Shown here: one piece after another, positions 1-5,664 of the stretch | Position numbering within the stretch: the first letter of the stretch is position 1 | Layout of the letters: the number at the start of each line of letters is the position of its first letter | DNA from: Candidatus Nanohalarchaeota archaeon | GTDB taxonomy: Archaea > EX4484-52 | Direction of reading: 5' to 3' | Length of the DNA stretch: 13,241 bases | Assembly: GCA_003660905.1 (NCBI GenBank) | Contig: QMVB01000022.1 | Coordinates: 1-13,241, forward strand | Program-made: the position numbers and the translations under genes | The notes under the pieces: model-generated | Database searches by the model: none | What the model was told of the DNA's origin: nothing | What the model saw: only the letters and a program-made list of their open reading frames with translations

Positions 1-153
1 AATAAGCGGAGTTGTAGTTAAAAACAAGCAATTATCACATAAATTCTATTGAAAAATCCTGTTTTTTGCAAACTGTCAAATAGGCTTTCCTGTCTTTTTT
101 GGCGTCAAACTGTCAAAGTTGGGCTATAAGTAAATTGATGCAACAGAAAATAC

Positions 154-663
154 TCATAAACATTTCCTCCTCATAAGGTCCCATAACACAATTATCAAAA
201 TCACCATCCCTCCCTGCCATAAAACATTGTGGACAACATCGAAGTATTTTATCCCGTATGCCTGCACAACTGCAAATGTGGTTGCAAGGCGGACAATATT
301 TGCAAAAAAGATTATTGCGCTCCCGGCAATCATTGCGCTGATTTTCTTTTGAGTGCTTTTGATTTTTACTTCTGTTGCAAAAATAAGGCAGATATATGCC
401 AAAATAGACTTCCATGCAACGCAGTCGCGGGTAATTTCAGCCAGTATCTTCCCGGAAGAATCAGACAGCATAAAGATATTGCCTGCCTTTGGTATTGAAA
501 TCTTAAAAATAGTTAGAATAAAATATATGCTGTCTGCAATAATCATCTGGATGCGGCTCATGTCCAGGTTCAGCCAGATTAAAAAGTGAAGGACAACCGA
601 GAGTAAAAAAAACCTAACTAGAAACAAAAGAACATCATGCATTCTTCTTTGCCTTTCGCTCAT
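154..663 (-). CDS. Archaeosortase/exosortase-family membrane protein
   Basis: Polytopic membrane protein of the exosortase/archaeosortase family, cysteine transpeptidases that cut C-terminal sorting signals of surface proteins on the outer face of the membrane. In the longest reading (start at 690, 178 aa) the expected triad is visible: Cys90 in RDCVAWKS, Arg134 in FFANIVRL and His154 in VVHNVLW, each at the edge of a hydrophobic helix. Hydrophobic segments lie at about 20-40, 48-64, 95-107, 118-132 and 160-171. The length is short for the family but fits minimal archaeal members. I chose the ATG at 663 (169 aa) because a TATA-like palindrome lies about 30 nt upstream, whereas the ATG at 690 falls inside that element and has no TATA box upstream. 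It is divergent from dcd. No obvious PGF/PEF-type substrate is in the window, so the substrate is unknown. Family call by motif only. Confidence 0.75.
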   Translation of the reverse strand: MSERQRRMHDVLLFLVRFFLLSVVLHFLIWLNLDMSRIQMIIADSIYFILTIFKISIPKAGNIFMLSDSSGKILAEITRDCVAWKSILAYICLIFATEVKIKSTQKKISAMIAGSAIIFFANIVRLATTFAVVQAYGIKYFDVVHNVLWQGGMVILIIVLWDLMRRKCL

Positions 664-686
664 CTTTTTTTGTAAATTTTTTGAAA

Positions 687-700
687 GCATAATATTATGC
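687..700. promoter_or_regulatory. 14-bp perfect palindrome, putative TATA box of the archaeosortase gene
   Basis: GCATAATATTATGC is its own reverse complement. Read on the minus strand its AT core is centred about 30 nt upstream of the ATG at 663, slightly farther than the 22-28 nt seen for other genes here, so it may be the TATA box, an operator, or both. It also contains the alternative ATG at 690. Confidence 0.4.
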
Positions 701-780
701 AGTCATATCGCCCGTCACTCTTCATGATATCAGCAACATGTTCATTTAATCATCCTGCGGATATTAGATTCATTGAAATG

Positions 781-789
781 TTTTAAAAC
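781..789 (+). promoter_or_regulatory. TATA box of dcd
   Basis: TTTTAAAAC is centred 24 nt upstream of the ATG at 809. This predicts a leaderless transcript and supports 809 rather than the upstream in-frame ATG at 773, which would precede the box. Confidence 0.55.
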
Positions 790-808
790 TTATGGATTAA
801 TATATGCT

Positions 809-1414
809 ATGATACTTTCTGACAGAGATATAAAAAAACGGCTTGAAAAAGACCTTGTAATTGAGCCACTAAACCTTGAAGAACAACTGGGACCGAGTTC
901 TATAGATTTAAAACTGGGCAATCAATTCCAGATGTTCAAATTGTCAGACCATTCTGTAATCGACCCCAAAAGATATGATGACAAGGAATTGTTCCGGAGG
1001 GAGACAGAGAATACTATTATCATAGAAAATGTTTATACGCGCAAATACGAGATGAAAAAATCATTCATCATCCATCCCAGGGAATTTGTCCTTGGAACCA
1101 CAATGGAATCTATTAAAATCCCAAATGACCTTGTCGGCATTGTGGAAGGACGCTCTTCAATAGGTCGCCTTGGACTGATGATTCATATAACAGCAGGATA
1201 CATTGACCCGGGCTTTTGCGGAAACATAACTTTAGAATTTGCAAATGTCGGGAAAATGCCTATTATCCTTTATCCTAAAATGAGAATATGCCAGCTTGTT
1301 TTATACCAGATGACTTCTCCATGCGACATTCCATACGGGCACGAAAAAAGAAACTCCAAGTACCAGAACCAGAAAGGAGTTCAGCACAGCAGGATACACA
1401 AGGATTTTGATTAA
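809..1414 (+). CDS. dcd: dCTP deaminase (possibly bifunctional dCTP deaminase/dUTPase)
   Basis: Cytosolic enzyme of thymidylate biosynthesis that deaminates dCTP; some archaeal and actinobacterial relatives also hydrolyse the product dUTP to dUMP. The protein is 201 aa, typical for archaeal members. The N-terminus MILSDRDIKK is the family start. The core VEGRSSIGRLGL (112-123) followed by HITAGYIDPGF (126-136) and NITLEF (139-144) carries the nucleotide-binding Arg115/Ser116/Ser117 and the catalytic Glu143. The C-terminal SKYQNQKG (183-190) is the flexible lid that closes over the triphosphate. A reading frame continues 12 codons upstream to an ATG at 773, but the TATA box at 781-789 and the family N-terminus favour 809. 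Sequence alone does not decide between mono- and bifunctional enzyme. It is divergent from the archaeosortase gene and followed by a repeat-rich gap. Confidence 0.95.
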   Translation: MILSDRDIKKRLEKDLVIEPLNLEEQLGPSSIDLKLGNQFQMFKLSDHSVIDPKRYDDKELFRRETENTIIIENVYTRKYEMKKSFIIHPREFVLGTTMESIKIPNDLVGIVEGRSSIGRLGLMIHITAGYIDPGFCGNITLEFANVGKMPIILYPKMRICQLVLYQMTSPCDIPYGHEKRNSKYQNQKGVQHSRIHKDFD

Positions 1415-1465
1415 TATTGCAAAAATATTTGTGATTATGCGCTAATTTATTTATAACCTATATTC

Positions 1466-1573
1466 TCCGATACTATCGGCAGGTTTAATACAAAACTTAC
1501 CGGTGAGAGCATTACTTCAATTCCACACAAACTTGAATATCTTGCGGTGTTGAAACCGCATATTTACAAATAA
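1466..1573 (+). pseudogene. Degenerate coding fragment in repeat copy 1
   Basis: Read from 1466, the repeat encodes 35 codons beginning SDTIGRFNTKLTGES and ending HKLEYLAVLKPHIYK before TAA. An in-frame TAA at 1454-1456 closes the frame upstream and there is no start codon, so this is a 3' gene fragment at most. Against copy 2, four of eight differences in this stretch are synonymous third-position changes, weakly suggesting past coding. I do not recognise the parent protein. Confidence 0.3.
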
Positions 1574-1614
1574 AATATGATGTCTTCATCCTCACGCTCA
1601 ACCCCCTTTTAACC

Positions 1615-1622
1615 TATATAAA
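1615..1622 (+). promoter_or_regulatory. TATA box upstream of the truncated small-protein gene
   Basis: TATATAAA is centred about 27 nt before the ATG at 1646. It is identical to the box at 3258-3265 in repeat copy 2, so the promoter was duplicated together with the gene start and could still drive leaderless transcription into the ATPase region. Confidence 0.5.
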
Positions 1623-1690
1623 CCATCCCAACCAAACTACAATCCATGAACAGGTCAGGTCTTGAGAAATCGGTTGTAATTCCCACAGAA

Positions 1691-1745
1691 GTTAAACCCT
1701 CCGATACTATCGGTATGTTCCATACAAAACTTACCGATGAGAGCA
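1691..1745 (+). repeat. Short direct repeat at the left edge of the ATPase cassette
   Basis: 52 of 55 positions match 3101-3155, just past the ATPase gene, including the shared GTTAAACC that precedes the palindrome. It resembles the right-hand copy more than the copy at 1466, so the ATPase gene is flanked by near-identical direct repeats. The unit carries CCGATACTATCGG, a possible GTATG/CATAC stem, and an alternative pairing of ATCGGTA with TACCGAT. Confidence 0.85.
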
Positions 1746-1748
1746 AAG

Positions 1749-1756
1749 TATTTAAA
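1749..1756 (+). promoter_or_regulatory. TATA box of the first ATPase gene
   Basis: TATTTAAA is centred about 24 nt upstream of the ATG at 1777, giving a leaderless transcript. It lies immediately right of the short repeat, so the cassette carries its own promoter. Confidence 0.55.
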
Positions 1757-1776
1757 CATTACAAACAATTATTTGT

Positions 1777-3081
1777 ATGAGAAAAGAAGAAATCTTGGAA
1801 ATTCTTGCAGATACTAATTTCTGGATAAAAAAACAGGATGTAGGAATTAAAAGAAGTAAAATTATAAATGAAATTGAAATCGCCGCAGAGTCGAAGGAGA
1901 TTATTATCCTTAGCGGTATCAGGAGATGCGGAAAATCAACGATAGCAAGACAATACATAAAAAAAATAATCGACAAAAAAACAGACCCAAAAAAAACACT
2001 TATTGTTAATTTTGAAGACCCGCGTCTGAGAAATTTATCGCTGGATCTGATGAATGAAATTTACGCTGTTTATTGCACGGAGATAAGTGAGGAAGGAGGA
2101 AATTATATTATTCTCGATGAAATTCAAAATATCAACGGTTGGGAAAAATTTGCAAGATATTTGTACGAAATAAAAAAAGAGAATGTTTTTATTACTGGTT
2201 CAAGTTCAAAACTCCTCTCTGGAGAATATTCTACTGTTCTTGCCGGAAGACACCTTGGGTTCAACATATTTCCTCTTTCATTCAGGGAATTTCTGATATT
2301 CAATGGTTTTGAAACACTGGATAAACTACAGATTATAGGTCAAAAAAACAGGATAAAAAAATTATTTAGCATATATCTGGAAAACGGCGGTTTTCCAAAA
2401 ATTGTATTGACTTCACTGGATCAGAATAAAAAGGATATAGCAAAAAGCTATTTTGACTCTATTATAATAAAAGACATAATAAACAGGCATAATATTTCAG
2501 AAAAGCAAATCCTGAAAGAGTTGGCGAAATATTATCTTTCATCCATATCTTCTCTTCAGTCGTTCAATAAACTAAAAGGTGTATTCAATGTAAGTCTGGA
2601 TACAATACAAAGATTTTCTTATTATCTTGAAGAAGTATATCTGCTGTATTTTGTAAAAATGTTTGATTATTCTGTTAAAAAACAGATTCTCAACCCGAAA
2701 AAAGTTTATTGCATAGATACAGGGTTAAGGAATGCTCTCTGCTTTAAATTCAGGGAGAATCTGGGGCAACTTTATGAAAACATAGTTTTTATTGAGTTAA
2801 AGCGAAGAGGAAAAGAGATTTATTACTGGAAGGATTTAAAACAAAAAGAATGCGACTTTGTGATAAAAGAAGGTCTGAAAATAACAACGGCGATACAGGT
2901 TACCTATAATATTGAAAATCCCGATACAAAGAAGCGGGAGATAAATAGTCTGATGGCGGCTATGAAGGAATTTGATTTAAGTTCCGGTCTGATAATCACA
3001 GAAGATTTTGAAGACAGGCAGACAATAGACGGAAAGACAATAAGATTCATACCTCTTTGGAAATGGCTAATCAATAGGTAG
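1777..3081 (+). CDS. AAA-family ATPase with DUF4143-type C-terminal domain
   Basis: 434-aa ATP-binding protein of the AAA_14/DUF4143 type, common in archaea and often carried as accessory genes; the cellular role is not established. Walker A is GIRRCGKS (47-54), Walker B YIILDEIQ (110-117), and TGSSS (140-144) fits the sensor position, followed by the family signature LAGRHLGFNIFPLSFREF (155-172). A helical winged-helix-like middle (about 200-320) leads to a C-terminal PD-(D/E)XK-like fold in which CDFVI (349-353) and IQV (363-365) occupy the nuclease motif positions; the usual E-x-K is degenerate, so nuclease activity is doubtful. The gene lies between direct repeats and has its own TATA box, which suggests it was acquired or duplicated as a cassette. 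It differs in sequence from the second ATPase at 4303-5529. Confidence 0.85.
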   Translation: MRKEEILEILADTNFWIKKQDVGIKRSKIINEIEIAAESKEIIILSGIRRCGKSTIARQYIKKIIDKKTDPKKTLIVNFEDPRLRNLSLDLMNEIYAVYCTEISEEGGNYIILDEIQNINGWEKFARYLYEIKKENVFITGSSSKLLSGEYSTVLAGRHLGFNIFPLSFREFLIFNGFETLDKLQIIGQKNRIKKLFSIYLENGGFPKIVLTSLDQNKKDIAKSYFDSIIIKDIINRHNISEKQILKELAKYYLSSISSLQSFNKLKGVFNVSLDTIQRFSYYLEEVYLLYFVKMFDYSVKKQILNPKKVYCIDTGLRNALCFKFRENLGQLYENIVFIELKRRGKEIYYWKDLKQKECDFVIKEGLKITTAIQVTYNIENPDTKKREINSLMAAMKEFDLSSGLIITEDFEDRQTIDGKTIRFIPLWKWLINR

Positions 3082-3100
3082 ATTCACAAGCACTATATTG

Positions 3101-3155
3101 GTTAAACCATCCGATACTATCGGTATGTTTCATACAAAACTTACCGATGAGAACA
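3101..3155 (+). repeat. Short direct repeat at the right edge of the ATPase cassette
   Basis: Partner of 1691-1745 (3 mismatches in 55). It also forms the first part of the longer repeat copy 2, so the ATPase gene plus one repeat makes a unit of about 1.41 kb (1691-3100). The palindrome CCGATACTATCGG is at 3111-3123. Confidence 0.85.
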
Positions 3156-3217
3156 TTACCTCAATCCCACACAAACTTGAATATCTTGCGGTGTTAAAAC
3201 CGCATATTTACAAATAA
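3110..3217 (+). pseudogene. Degenerate coding fragment in repeat copy 2
   Basis: Same frame as the fragment at 1466-1573. Here the frame is open from 3071 and contains an ATG at 3125 with a weak TATA-like CTATATTG about 28 nt upstream, so a 30-residue peptide could be made. Best read as the 3' remnant of an unrecognised gene; the mini-ORF is an alternative. Confidence 0.25.
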
Positions 3218-3257
3218 AATATGATGTCTTCATCCTCACGCTCAACCCCTTTTAACC

Positions 3258-3265
3258 TATATAAA
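3258..3265 (+). promoter_or_regulatory. TATA box of the Cys-rich small-protein gene
   Basis: TATATAAA is centred about 27 nt upstream of the ATG at 3289, predicting a leaderless mRNA. It lies inside the duplicated segment. Confidence 0.6.
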
Positions 3266-3288
3266 CCATTCCAACCAAACTACAATCT

Positions 3289-3540
3289 ATGAACAGGTCA
3301 GGTCTTGAGAAATCGGTTGTAATCATGATCGTTTTGGTTATCGGTCTTGCAGTCATTATAACAGTCAACAGCAGCATGAAGAGTTTTTTCACAGGTTCTG
3401 ACGAAGCAAACGAGGACAACACAGGCATTCTCGTCTGCGACACTCTTTGTTTTAATTGTTGTATGTATACTCCAAAGGAATGTTCAGGGATTGATGCTAA
3501 ACAAGACATAATTGATTCTGGTTGTAATTGTAAATGCTAA
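3289..3540 (+). CDS. Small single-pass, Cys-rich exported protein with pilin-like N-terminus
   Basis: 83-aa protein. A short polar start (MNRSGLEKS) is followed by one strongly hydrophobic segment (about 10-27), as in type IV pilin-like or signal-anchored archaeal surface proteins, although the classical glycine/Glu+5 prepilin spacing is not clear. The exported half is acidic and carries eight cysteines (50, 54, 57, 58, 65, 79, 81, 83), an even number suited to disulfides or metal binding, with the last three packed as CNCKC at the C-terminus. I do not recognise a family. The promoter and first 35 nt occur again at 1615-1680, showing the gene start was duplicated. Its stop codon directly abuts the stop of the opposing pseudogene at 3541. 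Confidence 0.6.
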   Translation: MNRSGLEKSVVIMIVLVIGLAVIITVNSSMKSFFTGSDEANEDNTGILVCDTLCFNCCMYTPKECSGIDAKQDIIDSGCNCKC

Positions 3541-4286
3541 TTATTTACTTAAATCTTTAATACAACCATTTCTAACACCATCAGAAATATATTTTATCCA
3601 CTTTTCATCATTAAGATGATAACATCTTCCGATATAATCTATTGAATCCCATAATCCAACCACCGCCCCATCATACACCAGCACCCCTGAACCGGGAACA
3701 TATTCGTCATTCTTATCCGTCTCACCATCAATAAATACCTTGACTCTGTCATAGCCCCTGCCTTTAGTTTTCCAAATCTTATTCCCATTAAGAGTCTCAA
3801 TTAATTCATATCCCAGTCAGTATTGAACTTCTCGATAAGTATACTGCCACCATATTCTTCATATACTTCAAGAAGTCCGGCATTTTTAAAAGCATTATAT
3901 CCCCCTCTCTATATCTATAATAATCAGCCAGTCCATCACCATCAATATCTACAAGAGTATCGTCTTTCCCCCCCGAAACTCAAGAACCTTTCCATAAATC
4001 TCGCCATCTGAAGTCATGACCTTCTCTCTTTTATCAACAACTGGTTTCTTGACCTCAACAACCGGCTCTTTATCTTCTACAACAGGTTTGACATATTCAT
4101 CAACAGAATCAATCTTATCCTGAGCCGCAGGTTCATTACTCTTTAACTGCGCATCCATCACATCTTGCCCTTCTTCACTATCCGACAATCCCCATGATTC
4201 AAACTCATCAAAAATAAATCTGCTCCAATCAAAAAAAGAATTACAACTGCAATCCCGTAAAATCTTTTTTTCTCCTTGTTGTTCAT
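3541..4286 (-). pseudogene. Membrane-anchored exported protein gene broken by four -1 frameshifts at G runs
   Basis: Read from ATG 4286 to TAA 3541, one gene is recovered only if one G is added in each of four G runs (coding-strand runs at 4193-4190, 3974-3968, 3905-3901 and 3814-3812). The corrected length is then 750 nt, 249 aa. The product has a basic start (MNNKEKKR), one membrane segment (about 9-28), an acidic linker with repeated PVV motifs (EYVKPVVEDKEPVVEVKK), then a soluble domain. That domain includes VDIDGDGLADYY, a DxDGDGxxD calcium-loop pattern like dockerin or thrombospondin type 3 repeats, and ends in a GRCYHLND...GCIKDLSK stretch with two cysteines. The first correction could instead be a missing T in the run just upstream. 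It starts 17 nt downstream of the second ATPase stop, with a TATA-like TTTTAAAAAA about 26 nt upstream. No family recognised. Confidence 0.65.
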
Positions 4287-4302
4287 AATCTAATTCACCA
4301 AC

Positions 4303-5529
4303 TCATTTTTTTAAAAGTTGTGAGTTTAGCAGTTTCTCCGCATCAACAACTTCAACATCATCATCTTCTATAACTCCCTTTTTGCATATAAAAACCTTTT
4401 TTGCATTGAAATGCCTTGTATTGTATTTGAATTTTTCAATGTCGGATTTGACTACTTTTTTCCATTTGACCTCTCCGATAATATCTGCTTTGTTTCTTCT
4501 TGTGATGATAAAGTCAATCTCGCGTTCAGGAGATATATAATATTCTTTTCTTCCATTGTAAATATCTGCAAAATAATCTGCAATGGAATCCTGGATTTGA
4601 AGATTAATCAGCAATTCAAGCATTGGTTTTGCTTCTTCAAAAGATATGTCTCTTTCACCTATATTGTACCTGTCATCCATATAGTAATATATGCCGGCTA
4701 TGGGAGATGCAAGGCGCCAATAATGCCTTTTTTTTGAGTTTAGCAATTTAACTTTCTCGACCAGCGCCATTTCCTTCATGTTTTTCAGATACTGTATTAT
4801 GTGCGACTGCCCCGGCTCATTTATCAGCTCTCTTGAATACAGGACTGAACTCATCTTCCCCGGATTCCATGTTCCACTGCCGATTAAATTTAAAAGTGCC
4901 TCGTATTTGCTTGTGAAGTTCCTGTCCTCTTCATTGAATATTTCCCCCACGAGACCGCTTATAATATATTTTGACCTTGTTATTGCATTGTAAACAAAAT
5001 GCATTATGTCTTCATTGTTGTATAATGGTATAAGCCACGGCTCTCTTAAAAATGTAGAAAGCTCTATTGTCCTGGACGGCTCAAACTCTTTTTTTATTGC
5101 CTTTACAATATCCACAGGATTAATAAAATCCATTTTGAAAGGGCTGAAAAATCCAAGGAGAGGCGAGTTTGGCTCAAATATCTTTCTTGTTATCCTAAAG
5201 CTCGAACCGGAAATTATTAAGCGCCCCTTTGGATGAATGGTTGTCAACTCCTCGATATCAGATTCGTCCAGACGCTGGAATTCATCAATAACAACTGTCT
5301 TGCCATCGCAAAGAGATTTTTTAACATTGCTGAGCATTTCCTCTAAAGATAATTTCTTTTCGCCATTAGAAAGTATATCCCGGTTTTTCTTTACAAGATA
5401 ATAATTCTCAAAACCGCACAACTGCCTCAATAAAAAGGTTTTTCCTATTTTTCTGCGACCATAGACCAAAAGCCATGCGTTTTCCTTTTTTATTTGTTCA
5501 ACTTCTTTCCTGTTGATTATATAATCCAT
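4303..5529 (-). CDS. Archaeal-type ATPase with C-terminal nuclease-like (DUF234/PD-(D/E)XK) domain
   Basis: 408-aa P-loop ATPase of the archaeal ATPase/DUF234 group. Walker A is GRRKIGKT (24-31), Walker B TVVIDEFQ (78-85), and SGSSFRI after an ILE-rich strand is the sensor-like motif. A helical/winged-helix middle (about 170-290) contains the family-like segment YSRELINEPGQSHIIQYLKNM. The C-terminal domain keeps a credible nuclease core, Asp339 in EREIDFII and Glu353-Val-Lys355 in IIGEVKWKK, so unlike the first ATPase it could cut nucleic acid. The biological role of the family is not settled; it is often an accessory gene. It has its own TATA box at 5545-5557 and is followed by the frameshifted gene on the same strand. 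Confidence 0.85.
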   Translation of the reverse strand: MDYIINRKEVEQIKKENAWLLVYGRRKIGKTFLLRQLCGFENYYLVKKNRDILSNGEKKLSLEEMLSNVKKSLCDGKTVVIDEFQRLDESDIEELTTIHPKGRLIISGSSFRITRKIFEPNSPLLGFFSPFKMDFINPVDIVKAIKKEFEPSRTIELSTFLREPWLIPLYNNEDIMHFVYNAITRSKYIISGLVGEIFNEEDRNFTSKYEALLNLIGSGTWNPGKMSSVLYSRELINEPGQSHIIQYLKNMKEMALVEKVKLLNSKKRHYWRLASPIAGIYYYMDDRYNIGERDISFEEAKPMLELLINLQIQDSIADYFADIYNGRKEYYISPEREIDFIITRRNKADIIGEVKWKKVVKSDIEKFKYNTRHFNAKKVFICKKGVIEDDDVEVVDAEKLLNSQLLKK

Positions 5530-5544
5530 GTTATATAATGGTTA

Positions 5545-5557
5545 TTATATATTTAAA
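5545..5557 (-). promoter_or_regulatory. TATA box of the second ATPase gene
   Basis: On the minus strand TTTAAATATATAA is centred about 22 nt upstream of the ATG at 5529. Strong archaeal TATA consensus; predicts a leaderless transcript. Confidence 0.6.
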
Positions 5558-5664
5558 TGTTTCTATTTTCAGAGAAATTCCATACGACAAGAACTATATT
5601 TTGAAATTGATGGATTAAATGCGTTCCTACGAGTTCTGTAGATTATACTGTGGTTGCAATGTAT

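Larger units (their letters stand above)
1466..1680 (+). repeat. Long direct repeat, copy 1 (partner 3110-3323)
   Basis: Aligning by eye with 3110-3323 gives 10 substitutions and one C-run length change (five Cs at 1602-1606 against four at 3246-3249), about 95% identity. The unit contains, in order: the palindrome CCGATACTATCGG; a degenerate 35-codon coding fragment ending in TAA at 1571-1573; a hairpin TGCGGT-GTTGAA-ACCGCA; a TATA box; and the first 35 nt of the small membrane-protein gene. Homology stops abruptly at 1680, where the ATPase cassette begins. Confidence 0.9.
1415..1776. other. Gene-poor repeat region between dcd and the first ATPase
   Basis: These 362 bases hold no intact gene. 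They contain the first full copy of the 215-bp direct repeat (1466-1680), the truncated start of a small membrane-protein gene (from 1646), a third partial repeat (1691-1745) and the TATA box of the ATPase gene. The first ~50 bases after dcd are A+T-rich with no feature I can support. Confidence 0.7.
1646..1780 (+). pseudogene. Truncated duplicate of the Cys-rich small membrane-protein gene, fused to the ATPase leader
   Basis: Starts MNRSGLEKSVVI, the same as the intact gene at 3289, then switches to unrelated sequence at codon 13 where the ATPase cassette begins. The frame stays open through the partial repeat for 44 codons, and its TGA (1778-1780) overlaps the ATPase ATG at 1777 in the ATGA arrangement of translationally coupled genes. 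The hydrophobic segment is lost, so it cannot make the original protein. It is most simply a remnant whose open frame is fortuitous. Whether it acts as a leader peptide is speculation. Confidence 0.5.
3110..3323 (+). repeat. Long direct repeat, copy 2 (partner 1466-1680)
   Basis: About 95% identical to 1466-1680. This copy runs into the intact Cys-rich small-protein gene at 3289 and supplies its promoter and first codons. A conserved hairpin (TGCGGT, six-base loop, ACCGCA) lies at 3187-3204; the only change between copies falls in the loop, so the stem is preserved. Confidence 0.9.

Noticed and set aside
69..117. CAAACTGTCAAA twice, at 69-80 and 106-117
   Set aside because: Only two short copies in AT-rich sequence next to the window edge; no symmetry, array or gene context to support a function.
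113..415. 100-codon Cys-rich minus-strand frame
   Set aside because: It overlaps the archaeosortase reading frame, whose triad and hydrophobic pattern are far more convincing; the cysteine richness is a frame artefact.
1541..1561. GTTGAAAC inside a short hairpin, resembling the end of a CRISPR repeat
   Set aside because: It occurs once per long repeat, over 1.6 kb apart, with no regularly spaced repeats, spacers or cas genes.
3823..4011. 62-codon plus-strand frame across the broken gene
   Set aside because: The opposite strand gives a coherent 249-codon protein after four G-run corrections, so this is a shadow frame.
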